Source: Oehlia diaphana
Taxonomy: Eukaryota > Glomeromycota > Glomeromycetes > Glomerales > Glomeraceae
Length of the DNA: 48,663 bases
Assembly (NCBI GenBank): GCA_003833135.1
Contig: QZLH01000417.1
Coordinates: 14,465 to 63,127, forward strand
Direction: 5' to 3'
Shown here piece by piece: positions 34,390-45,249 of this stretch. Position numbers and translations under genes: made by a program. The notes under the pieces are model-generated. The model was not told the origin of the DNA, searched no databases, and saw only the letters and a program-made list of their open reading frames with translations. The first letter of the stretch is position 1. Each line of letters opens with the position of its first letter.

Positions 34390-36345
34390 CCTCTACTCTT
34401 ATGACAGTTTACAAAATTTGATTCGTTTGAGTCTTTCAAGTCTTTCAAAACTGAAGGGACTAAAGAGAAGGTCCTCTAAAGCACACCCGAGATACTGCTA
34501 CAAAAGAAAGACCTGCAGCAAACTCTTTCGTTCCAAGATCTATTTAGCTTTTGGTAAAGTGAGTCCCTTACTTTGTGCATAGTGATGGCCCAAGCAAGGC
34601 AAATTGGAAGTTGCAATCGTGAGCACACACTCCATTTTTACTCTCCCAAGTACGTCGGATTGGCACGATCGGGACAACTTCAGTCCCGTCCAAAGCAGTA
34701 ATAGTTGACCCTTCGTAGTTATTGAAGCTAATAAAAACTACTGTTGGAAGGTATGGTGGTCCTTGGTTATTAAAAATGATGTCCATTGAGCCGTTAACTA
34801 ACCCAGCTGCTGTCCACAGATTTGCTATTAGCATGATACGTGCCCTCTGGCTAACAGCAGCTGAGCTTTGAGTCCCTTTGCCGTATCAGAATCGGCGTTT
34901 TTTGCCTCCCTGCCACCAGAACGTACAGCAAGTACCTTAGCTACTGGATCTTAGCTTTCCATAATAAATGCGCCAACGTCAATACATCTTGGCAGTATAT
35001 AGCATCTGAGAATCGGTTGCGTTCTTCTCTGCTTCAATTCTCGAGACAAATATTTCCCAGGTCTTCTATAGTGGATTCTCCATCGCGCATCCTTGAGAGA
35101 ATTTCCCTAAATTTTTGTTGTTCTATGGAATCTCCAGATTGCCGTTGAATTGCTTCGAGCTTGTATACTTACCGAAATTGCTTGTAAGCTGCAAAACCAT
35201 CATTGGACAATGCATCTCTTTTAATGCTAGCATACATGGGAAGATCGAGCACGGGTGGAAGCTGACCAAAGTCCCCAAACAAAATAATCGATCGCCCACC
35301 GAAAGGTTCGTTGTTGTGCTCTGGAAAAGCTTGACGCAGTCGAACAGAGCGAGCATCCTGTGTCCGATCATACTTTTTTCGTCTATAATGATATATTTCA
35401 TCCCTTCTAACCTTTGCTGTAACCGTTTTAATCGTCCCCCACTTATGTCTAGATTATTGTTGCTATTACATATTGGTATAGCTAATGCAGAGTGAACTGT
35501 CCTCCCTCTGATATTGAAGGCCGACAACTCCCGTTGGTGCAAGTACAAGTAGTGGAGTCTTAGTCTCGTTGCCTGCCATTTCGTGAAGCATGTTTCGGAT
35601 TGCCATGATAAGGTATGATTTTCCTGTTCCGCTGTTCCCATGATTATTGTTCTTAGTGGTTCGGTCTGGGGGTTTGTAAGCATGTCGTGATAATGCAATT
35701 TTACTGTTTTCATTCAGGCTATCATAATTCACAATGCCCACACAACGATTTTCATTTTCTTCGTTATCCCGCTCATCTCCAGTTGCCCGTTGCAAAAAAT
35801 TATTAGCATCTGCGAGATCCGAATCATCATAATATTGTTTGCCATCATTAACCCAATCACGGTTTCGATCCATATCGCGGGTTCCCAGGTCAGATGAACA
35901 CTCTATGGTTGCATTTGGTTCCATCTCCGCGAGAATCATCTAATCGAGTCTGTATCCGTCCCGATCGTCTTCGTTTTCTTCTTCCATTAGTTCTTCTTCC
36001 TCAGCAATTTCTTCTTCATTATCTACAGCCGGTCCAAGCAAGTCACTCGGGTCTTTTTAATCTCTTCGATGAAACGGAGGACCTTTACTCGGCAGAATTC
36101 CTCTCACTGAGGTCCTTTTTCCATTTCTTCCAATGACCGTTAGAATTCTGCAGGTCTATTCATCGCCCAAGCTTGTTCCTTCAACTTCTTCCATACTTCC
36201 TGTACCACGAAGCCACCGTGGTGCTTCTTTGTTAAGGTTTAATGTAATAAATGTTCGACTTGAATGGTATAAAGGGATGCCGAGAAGAAGATGATCTGTC
36301 TCTTGAGCTGAGATATCACGCTCAGAAACGCTGTGGATTGACTAT
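34390..36345 (-). pseudogene. PIF1-type helicase remnant, Helitron-like
   Basis: Broken minus-strand segments appear in helicase order. From 36345: SAQETDHLLLGIPLYHSSRT and LNKEAPRWL (pre-helicase block of Helitron proteins); 35939-35790: EPNATIECSSDLG and DMDRNRDW; Walker A GNSGTGKSYLI at 35616-35639; LLVLAPTGV near 35555; Walker B-like IIIDEKSMIG at about 35369-35392; TWEIFVSRIEAE near 35050; ANLWTAAGLVNG, NNQGPPYLPTVVFISFNNYEG and PIRRTWE at 34834-34640; then GLTLPKAK, EFAAGLSFVAVSR and FERLERLKR to about 34400. At least five frameshifts make it inactive. The Rep nuclease is absent, and no certain 3' CTRR end or hairpin was found. Confidence 0.85.
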
Positions 36346-36439
36346 TCATCTTTAGTTTTACTTCGTTTTTTCGCGTCTTTGAGAATCGCGTCGCGAAATC
36401 TGATCGTTTCGTCTCATCGCGTTTTACTCTATTTAATAT

Positions 36440-36592
36440 GCGCGATTTTTAATTACTTTATCCTTTTACATCCTGCACACATGATTAATTTTACCTTAGC
36501 AAAAGACGCGCGTTTTATTTATTACTTTAGAAAAAATTTATCCTTTTACAGCTTACCCACATGTTCAATCATTATACAAATAGCAAAAGAAT
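36440..36592. repeat. Two diverged tandem units of ~70-80 bp
   Basis: GCGCG ... TATCCTTTTACA(T/G)C(C/T)T ... CACATG ... AGCAAAAGA occurs at 36440-36506 and 36508-36592; the second has a small insertion. They lie just outside the helicase remnant on its 5' side. Confidence 0.6.
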
Positions 36593-36599
36593 TTACACA

Positions 36600-39500
36600 A
36601 TTTGCAGTAAAGATGTAATAAAATAACTTTTATTTATTTAAATTTTTATAATTAATGATAATGAGTACAACGATTTGAATATTTAGTAAATACTATTCTA
36701 TAACCAACCAAAATCCATAAAATTTCCTGATCATTTGCAGATCATGTAAATTTTTGCTCCGGACTCACATTTCCTAGTATATGAATATTAAACATATTTC
36801 TTATATTTTTTAAAGGTTAAAATTATATGCTTTGTATATTTCTTAATTTCTATATAATTTATTTATTTAATTATTTTTTATAAAATATTTTTTTTTACTT
36901 TTGTAAAAAATTGCATATAAAAATTTAAATTATTTGTATAATTTCAAATATAATTTTAAATAAATATATTTGTAAAAAGTTAATTGAAGTGTATAAAAAA
37001 AATAAATAGAATCTTAATATATTGAAAGATAAAGATAAATAAGTGACAAAAAGTACAATTATTAAATCAATAGCATATAGGTTCTTAAAAGATGAAATAA
37101 TAAAGAAAAGGATTATTAAAAAATATTGTAAAAGAATCCAAACATCTCTCAAATAACTCAAAAGAAATGTATAGTAAAATGCATTTTTAGCAATAATTCA
37201 GTTAAAATTTATGCTAAAATACAATTTACTACTATTGGATTTTAAATTTATTAAAATCCAATTACTGGATTGCTTAACTTAAATACAAGGAATATACAAG
37301 TTAAAAATTTTGAAAATACTTTTGAAATATACCAGAATTAATATATAAATTCTATGCAAACTCTAATGTAAGTTATATGAAAGATTTTGGAATCCTATTA
37401 TAAGTATAAATAAAAAAGGATTTAAAAATTTAACAAAAACATTAATACTTGCAAAAGCTAAAAAAAAATTGAATTAAAAATAGAAGAACTAAATAGTAGT
37501 AATAATAATAAAGATTTTAAAAATAAAGTTAAAAAGTTATTAAAAAATAAAGATGATATATTAGCAATTATAAAAAAAAAAATAAAATACATAAAATATT
37601 AATATAGAAGTATGGTTTAAATAAAATAATAGTACTGTATTAGAAAATAGAAATATAATATTTTTTACTTTGTTTTAAATAATTAAAATATAGGAGATTA
37701 AAACTGAAATAAATTCATATAATGAAAATAAAGTTAAAAATAATTAGATGATTATAATATTATATATATTTTCATTATTTATTAATATTACTTTTTATAA
37801 ATAAAACATAAAGTTATTTGAGAAAAACTTATTTTATATTTATAATTAAACTATATCCACCGATTGGCAAAATTAAAAATTTAGGTCACATGACATTTAA
37901 TCAGCTAAGTGTGACATTCGTTAAAGATCAAACTGTTTTCAAATAAAAAAAAAATCAAATATCATATTAAAAATAATAATTCTTTCAAAATTTCTATTAT
38001 AATATTTGCTTTTTCAACCTGAAAATAATAAATACATCCTAAAAAATAAAGGAAAATATTATAGTTAGTTTATTAAAAAAAAAAAAAAATTCATTATAAT
38101 TTAACAAAAAAAAAATTTAAAAATAATAATTATTTAAAAATAAATACAAATAAATTTTAACTAAATAATTTATTAATTCATAATTTAATCTGTTATAATT
38201 TAATAATTTACACTTAAAACTATTAATTATGATTTCTTAAATATTTCTATTGAATAATGTATTTTTTTTCTTATAGAATATTAAACTTTCAAATAATAAA
38301 AAAGATAACTACTGCTTGTATATAAAATGTATATAAAATAGAAAAACTACTATATATGCTTACTATGATTTAAATTAAATTGACCTTTTAGTCTAGTTTG
38401 GTCTATTTTAATTTAACTTGTACTTAGCAATACTAATCATATAAGCATCACTAAATTAATTAAATTATTAACACTTATTTGTTAATAAAATGAGTATTTA
38501 AACTTATTTAAAAATATATTTAAGTAAATTTTTCTTATTTATTTTTTTTTTATAGTGATTTATATTCTAATAATAGTATCATCTTATATTTCAAAATGGA
38601 CTTTTCATCTATAAGGCCATACAAACTTGATTTTATGATTTTTATAATATAAAAATTTTAATAACCCGCCAACCCAGCTTTTAATTTTTTTTTCAAAAAT
38701 TTTATATGTGAAATTTTTTATCAATTTTTAAAAAATTCTTACCCAGCATAATAATAATATAAAAAAATTTTTTTTTAAGACTTACCAAACTGACCCAGCC
38801 GGGCTATAAAAACCATTTTTACCACTTTGTGTTGCCTAATGAAATATATTATAAAAAGTAACTTTTTTTTAGAAGTATATTTTATAAAGTTATATTTTAA
38901 AAGGTTAAATTAAAACTAAATTTCATGTTTATTGAATATGTTTAATCAAGTTATCAATTTTAAAATCCCTTTATCAATTTTTAAATTTCTATTAAATATG
39001 TAACATTATAATTTATGTATCATTAAGTTGAATTCTCTTTCTATTATAGTTTGAATGTGTTTTTAAATATTATATAAAGCTAATATGTCCAACATTATAA
39101 CTTGAATGATATATAAAAAGAAAATGTATAAAGAAAAGAAAGAAAATTAAAGAGAAAATGTTTCACTTTTTTTTTACTTTATATATTGATAAACTATTGA
39201 GTTATGCAATTTTTTTCTTTTAGTTAATAAATTCTCATTTATTTTAATTATAAAAAAAAGTGCCTATGCTTTATGGAGATGATCGACAAATGTGGCACAG
39301 CAAGTTTTTTACAAAAATCTTTTCTTTTCAAAAAAAAAAAATTAATAAACTTATGTATAATGGTGTAATTTTGCCTGCTCTGCAATTTTACTTAGAACGA
39401 CAAACGAAGTTTTGGCTGAAAAATTTGAATTAAACGCGATTTTTTAAAAAAATGCGCCACATACTTTAAACAATATATTCGGCGTAACTAGGACGTTCAT

Positions 39501-40085
39501 TGTATGTAGATCTGTGAGATATTTATTTTTATGCAAAATGATCATTTACCTAGAACAAAAGAAAAATAAAATAAAATAAAAACATTAAAAATTAAATTTT
39601 AAGTTATGGATGAATTAAAAATTTTTTTAATTATTTTAGATTTATTAAATTTTAAGTCATGAATGAATAAACAAAAATTAAAGATTGTTAATGGAACTAA
39701 TTTCTTTGAATTTTACATCTCAAAATTTCCTACGTATTTCTTTGAGCTCGGAAATAATCTATACAGTTTTTGCTTCAGTTATTTTCATAATTTGAAGAAG
39801 CTATACGCTTATACCAAATTACATTCAGTTATTCGGTAAATTATCATCTCTAAACCCTCCTAATTTTTTTAATTTTTCCAGAAAAAGTTTAAAATGAAAC
39901 GATAGGATAATAAAGGGTTTAATCTATTTGCTTGATAAGAGAATATCTATATCAAATAATACAATCTATTCTAATATGTAAATCGGTTTTACCTAACTGT
40001 GACCTTAGTAAAGAAGGTTGCAGAGGTCTTCTCTTCGCATCGCATAAACAGTGATTTATACTTGGCAATACGAATAGCAACTCTT
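36600..40085. other. Long AT-rich region without a supported gene
   Basis: Mostly A/T with few structured features. ACCCAGC recurs three times at 38665-38800 in a slightly GC-richer patch, which may be an element edge. A patch at 39270-39530 with mixed composition is unassigned. The 78-residue minus frame at 36925-37161 is low-complexity hydrophobic and probably not a gene. Confidence 0.4.
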
Positions 40086-40088
40086 TTA

Positions 40089-40256
40089 TTAATCTACTAG
40101 TCGATCGTACGCTCTTATTACTTCATCAAATCTATATGCCGTAGCATAATGAAGTGTCTTTGGGAATTTCTGGACGTTAATGACACTTTTCTGTTTTGAG
40201 GACTTTGATGTATCGACTAATGAGCAAGCGTATGTCGACATTTGTTCAAGGAGCAT
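40089..40256 (-). CDS. Unidentified 55-residue frame, possibly a gene fragment
   Basis: From the ATG at 40256 a frame includes LLEQMSTYACSLVDTSKSSK, then INVQKFPKTLHYATAYRFDE and ends IRAYDRLVD. Codon and residue composition look coding and unlike the surrounding AT-rich DNA. A second frame overlapping its end continues leftward with KELLFVLPSINHCLCDAKRR, so a frameshift may break a longer gene. I recognise no family. Confidence 0.3.
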   Translation of the reverse strand: MLLEQMSTYACSLVDTSKSSKQKSVINVQKFPKTLHYATAYRFDEVIRAYDRLVD

Positions 40257-40259
40257 TTA

Positions 40260-41740
40260 ATAAAAAGAATTATTAATTTAATGTAGAATATTAAATTAAA
40301 TGCTTCAACCAACGAATTTATGAAAATTATTAAAATTGTAATTTTCATAGAGTTTTGAGTAGTAGACGTTTAAAAGTTCGACAAAATTTGCCCGTTATCG
40401 TCACTGTATGTAGTAAGAGCTTGATATGGGCAATTTGAACAGAATGAATTTCTTTGATGATTGTGCATGTATTGGATTTTACGAAATTTTGCAATTTTGG
40501 AAATGTATTTGATATTTAATTTTGTTTTGTAAAAAAAAAAAAAAAATGAAATTTTTTTTTGCAATTTCGTTAGAAATTTTCAGAGCCTTTTTATATATTT
40601 AACAACCATACGATTCGATTATATTAACATAATTTTTTTATTAATTAATGAAACAATAACAATTTATTTATTTTTATTAGCATATTTTAAAAAGATTTTT
40701 TTTTTATTAAAGTATTGAAACAACAATAACTTATTCTAATTATTAATTCACCTAATACGATAAATACGTATATTACTTTTTAAGAACTTGATCTTATGAC
40801 AAAATACTGCAGTCATCAATGCAAACCTGAGTGGCTGCTTTTTGGTTTGCGTAATTACTTGCTTTATCATTTATCTATTTTTTATAAAATCATTTTTACT
40901 TAATTTTTTTAAGATTTTTTTTCTTTTATCGAATTCTTTGTTTACTAAAATCACAAACAAAAACTTCTTATTGAAATTCTAAGAACAATGTGAAAGGTGC
41001 ATTATGACTCATTTTTTTTTTTTTTTAAATTTATACTATCTGCTCAGTTTTTTGATATGTAACACCAATTCTTACTCGTCGAAAATTAATGATCCGGAGT
41101 TGAAATTCCTTCTTTAAGTAACAAAATTAGTTAGTAAAAAAAAAAGACATGAGGTTCGTGATAGCTCATTTAATAATTTGATTCGTGCGTCTTAAAGCAA
41201 GAATGACAAAAAAAAAATAAATAATAAATTAATTCTTTTAGAATGATATCACAAAACCTGAAGTTTTTAAAAAGGATAATCTGTGAACTACGCCACGTTG
41301 ATGAAAAAATTCTTCTTTGTTTAAAATATCATGAGCATTTATTTAGGTTACTGTACATTAGCTACTAGAAGAAAGGTCTCGCGCTACTGTCAACGCGGGA
41401 AACGGGATAACCTCTTAAGATTACCCTATTTAACGTTATTCAAACATATGTTTGTCGCATTAAACGTTCGGATGGTAACAAAATTTTTTAATTTAAATCC
41501 ATGGCGAAATCAAATATTGGAAATATCTTCAAATATAATAATATTTACAACTTAAGTAAAGATCATTCAAAATGATTCAAATGATTGAACATGGAGATAT
41601 CAAATGTTGTACTAGTCATTGATTATGTTTATTGTACTATTATTGAATTTTATTAATTAAGTAAAGATTATTTAAAAAAAGTAAAACAAAGAATTTACGA
41701 ATTAAAAATTATATTTTTATCGTTAAACACCGAATTCTGT
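40260..41740. other. AT-rich region with unassigned short frames
   Basis: A minus frame at 40370-40480 with CSNCPYQALTTYSDDNGQ looks less random than its surroundings but is too short to assign. The plus frame at 41331-41555 (74 residues) has no family signal. The rest is AT-rich. Confidence 0.35.
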
Positions 41741-41749
41741 ATGCGTCTT

Positions 41750-42290
41750 AGTCGTCTCACAGGAATGATAATGAAGTATAAGAGGTATACATTTATAGAT
41801 CCTTTTTTGGCTGAATGAAAAGCTTAATTATTTATAACGGATTTAGTATTTCCGAGCGCCAATTTTTGTTATTTCCAGTCATATTCAAATAATATACAGT
41901 ATAAAACTTTTTACAAAATGAAATTCAAGTCTATATAAAAATTTATCCATCATTGTTACACATGTCGTGCTGACATAAAATCATTTTTCACATACCGTAC
42001 ATCAGTATTCCACTGTTTCGGAATTTTCCATTTTCAACTTCGTCTCATGTTATGTTACCATAATTAAATCCAAATTTGAATTTTAACCTGTTTTTTTTTG
42101 GTCATGAAACTATTTCTAAAAAAAATACTCTGGCGCAGAATCCAGAATTTGTATGTATCATTTTATCCAATAAATATGCGTAAAAAATTTTTTTTCTACT
42201 TACACGTCGATATTCCAAGAGTTGTTTATAAATAACAATCTCTCCTTGAAGTTGGGCTATTTTTTCGTTAAAATACTAAAAATTTACGAA
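41750..42290 (-). pseudogene. Fragment of an unknown gene family (copy 2)
   Basis: The rightmost exon (42280 down to a GTAAGT donor near 42207) encodes a coiled-coil-like NEKIAQLQGEIVIYKQLLEY. A middle segment with GATTCTGCGCC matches GATTCTGCTCC of copy 1, and a later exon ending at a GTATGT donor near 41995 contains WKIPKQWNTD. A final piece near 41870 encodes NNKNWRSEILNPL and a stop, matching NWRSDLPIR in copy 1. Internal stops show decay. Copies lie 16.3 kb apart in the same orientation. Confidence 0.5.
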
Positions 42291-42299
42291 TAAATAGAA

Positions 42300-42770
42300 T
42301 ATTTTCAAACTATTGACGTGGGATTGGATTGGGATATTAGGTATTTGGGATAAGTTATAACTTGTAAAAAAATTTTGTAATAAAAACATATTAATATATG
42401 CGCAAATCAGGATTTATTTCGCGCAAATTGCACATGATTTTTTATTGCGCCTTAATTGCATTTATTGCGCAAATTTCACGTGATTTTTTAACAACAACCA
42501 TTTGACTTAATTTCTTATCAAGAAGTTCATAAAACATGCTCAAAGTATCAAATGTATACTTTCTGAACGTGTAGTTAGCATGGAACCTATTAATAATCAT
42601 TTTCTAACCTCTTTGAAGCAATTACATTTGAAAATATATTGATCGAGAAGTGCAAGTTTTTGTTAAATGCAAAAAAAACCTGAAAACTGGAAAGAAGTTA
42701 ACAATGGGTTAGAAGGAGACATAGAAATGTTGTCTATAACACAAGTTGTTTGTATATTATCTTATTCTCT
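42300..42770. other. Spacer before the Argonaute fragment
   Basis: AT-rich with an A-run near 42670. A short repeat of TTGCGC/CGCAAAT motifs lies at 42400-42470. No gene seen. Confidence 0.4.
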
Positions 42771-42779
42771 TCATCAATC

Positions 42780-43010
42780 ATGGAAATTACACCGTTTGTG
42801 AAAAGACCAGGTGTTTGCCGTGAAGGAAGACCGATTAAAGTTCGAACAAACTTAATTACAATGCCGGAAAACAATTTTTTACATTATGATGCACACTTGA
42901 GGTTCCTCCGCGATTAAATATGAAAATATTTGAAAGTTTCGTGAATCAATACCGGGAAAGAGCCCCTGGAAAATGCAAGGCCAGTATTCGACGGTACGTA
43001 TTCAATAACG
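42780..43010 (+). pseudogene. Argonaute N-terminal fragment
   Basis: From the ATG at 42780 the frame encodes MEITPFVKRPGVCREGRPIK followed by VRTNLITMPENNFLHYDAHL, close to the conserved opening of eukaryotic Argonaute proteins (RPG-GREG--I-V--N-F ... HYDV). A frame change then gives EVPPRLNMKIFESFVNQYRE, and another gives ENARPVFDGTYS, which correspond to PPRLN-K-FE-FV-Q(Y/H)RE and -ARPVFDGRKN. No convincing PAZ, MID or PIWI blocks follow before unrelated transposase-like sequence. It is therefore a truncated, frameshifted pseudogene of an RNA-interference effector. Confidence 0.8.
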
Positions 43011-43540
43011 AAAAAAAAATATATATTTTTTGATACAAATATACCTATACTGAATAAAACGAAGCTAAATATTACTTCAACAAGATATTAAAACTGTGTT
43101 TCATAATTTCTTTTTATTTATAAATTAATAATGCTATATAATATTTAAATATATGCTTGTATTTAAAAGATGGAAATGAATACTAACCAATAGCAAATTG
43201 TTTGTAGGAATGAAAAATATGTTCACCCACAAAATATTGTCTTTTGGGGACCCCGCCAACTTCGACGTAAATATCTTTATTTTTTTTACTTTTTTTTTTG
43301 GCTTTTGAAATTTTTTTAAAAAAAAGCATAATAAATTATATTTAACAAATTAGGTGACACTATATTGAAAATACAAATTCAGAAATGACAGGTTCAGCTC
43401 TAAATGAGCCAAATACCTTTAATATTTTAATGGATAATTCATGCAAGCTTTTACTTTACTAATATTGTACAGAATATAATGGCTGTGACCAACTTTTCAA
43501 TAAAATTAATTATTGAGCTTTTTCAGTCTCAAAAAGTTGT
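43011..43540. other. Spacer with one possible coding scrap
   Basis: After a TTTGTAG at about 43201-43207 a short segment encodes YVHPQNIVFWGPRQLRR, which looks coding but could belong to either neighbouring remnant. Otherwise AT-rich. Confidence 0.35.
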
Positions 43541-45190
43541 GGTGTGCATAATACGATCTGCAAGCTATTTTTAAATCGTATTACTCCACATCTTTCGACA
43601 TTGGATGCACGTTCATATCAACTTCCAGTACTTTTTACACAGCTGAAAACTTATCAAGATGGTGAAGTATATATTATCGTACCAGTCATCATAAAAAGAA
43701 TCCATTATCACAACAAAAACTTTCACTTCTTTCAAGTTCTCTTGAGCTATCTATCAGTCAATCATGGGCAAGCAATCAAGTAATGCCTGCAGTTTTAACG
43801 TTGAAAATTTAAAAAAATATGCTGAGTAGCTAATTGCAACAGCTGTTAGCATGACCCAGCATCATCATAAAGATAAGAGTGCTTATTGTCCTGAAAATCA
43901 CTGTACTATTGTAAATAAGGTAATCTTATGGCTATGTCCAGTTAAATAATTTTTATCAGAAAAAACATTTTATAATTATGTCAATATTCAGCAGTATCTT
44001 CCGCTTGATATTACAAAACCTATTTATAAAAGAGTTACAGCTCACATTTTCAATAGACATATATAGGTTAGTATTTATATGTATTATAATTTGTTTATAA
44101 AATTATTAATAACAATTTCGCTATTTTTCAGATATTATCAAGGAAATTATTTGGGAACTATTAGAATTCCAACAATTGGTGATGAGCAAATGTAACTTTA
44201 AAAGCACGTATGCTTGCTAGGATTCATGAAGGATTGCCTCGTTATTTTACATGACAAATGTAAAAATGTATTGTAATGATAGCAATACAACTGATATTAA
44301 AATATAATGCATAATCTTATAATCTTATAATAATAGTTTATTATTATAGTATTCCTATATCTGGTAAGTCACACCAGCTGTATTGCGAATGCTTCACTTT
44401 AATCTCACTGGTAATGCTGCTGTGACTGCAACTGCTATCAGCTGTGATGTAGAAGAAAGATTACGATTAATGCTAACTCTGGCAGATTCCACTATTATAT
44501 TTGATTTGTGAACTAATAATAGATTTAACGGGACAAAATTTAATACGTATTTGGATAAATTAGAAGCTTATTTCAATGAGCAGGTAAAATTTTGTATTAT
44601 TTATCAAATGCTTTTTTAATATTAAAAAAAATTGTCTAATTTACATAATTGATAAACTCAATAATAGATTTGCTTGTAGTAAATGAACGTAGACATGGAA
44701 CTATCTGTACATGCCATTAGACTCTTTCCGTTCGTGATCTTCACGAAATTATAGTAGAAAGATAAAGGTTATCCACGGTGATCTTCTTCCTTTCACCGTT
44801 CATATTCCATCAGAAGAATGGATTAGACTTCAATTTAATCCTACAAATGCTACTACAACGCGATTAATGTATCGTACTAGCCGATTTAATGGTACAATGT
44901 AGATTGCTTCAAAAGAATAGTGATGATGCACATTATTGTGCAGCACTTTTTCGATATCTTAGAGAATTTTGCATTCTATACCGCCAATGGACATGTTTAA
45001 TTTCTGCAGATGATAAACATAAAGTTTCCATTGGAGATGATGTTGCAGTTTCTACAGGTGTAATGAAATTATCCTTAACACCTTCAGTTAAATCCCTGAT
45101 GATATTTCTGGATCATTTTATGATGGTCAAGTAATTGTGTTTTATAAAAATACAGTTTTTGAACCAATAAATGCTATTAGACATTCAGCC
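43540..45190 (+). pseudogene. Decayed DDE-type transposase-like gene
   Basis: Scattered blocks read NLKKYAE and MTQHHHKDKSAYCPENHC (near 43850), LTGNAAVTATAISCDVEERL (44400), ERRHGTICTCH (44688), and then the best piece at 44889-45134: DDAHYCAALFRYLREFCILY followed by SADDKHKVSIGDDVAVSTG and LSLTPSVKS. A further block near 45118-45200 resembles YDGQV and F-P-AIRHS. This order matches a large uncharacterised transposase-like family repeated in Glomeromycete genomes, with the D of SADDKHK probably catalytic. Several stops and AT-rich intron-like gaps interrupt it. Confidence 0.5.
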
Positions 45191-45249
45191 AAGTTTTTAT
45201 ATGCACTCAACACCCAATATATGTACACCCAATATTGTATCTTTATAAC

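Noticed and set aside
34064..34582. 172-residue plus-strand frame, the second longest single frame in the window
   Set aside because: Its second half is antisense to recognisable helicase sequence and its first half covers the upstream region of the kinesin-like gene; composition is basic and low-complexity.
35115..36136. Plus-strand frames of 126 and 80 residues
   Set aside because: Both are antisense shadows of the helicase remnant.
38380..38830. Possible element between GTCTAGTTTGGTC and GACTTACCAAACTGAC
   Set aside because: The inverted match is short and imperfect and no target duplication was seen.
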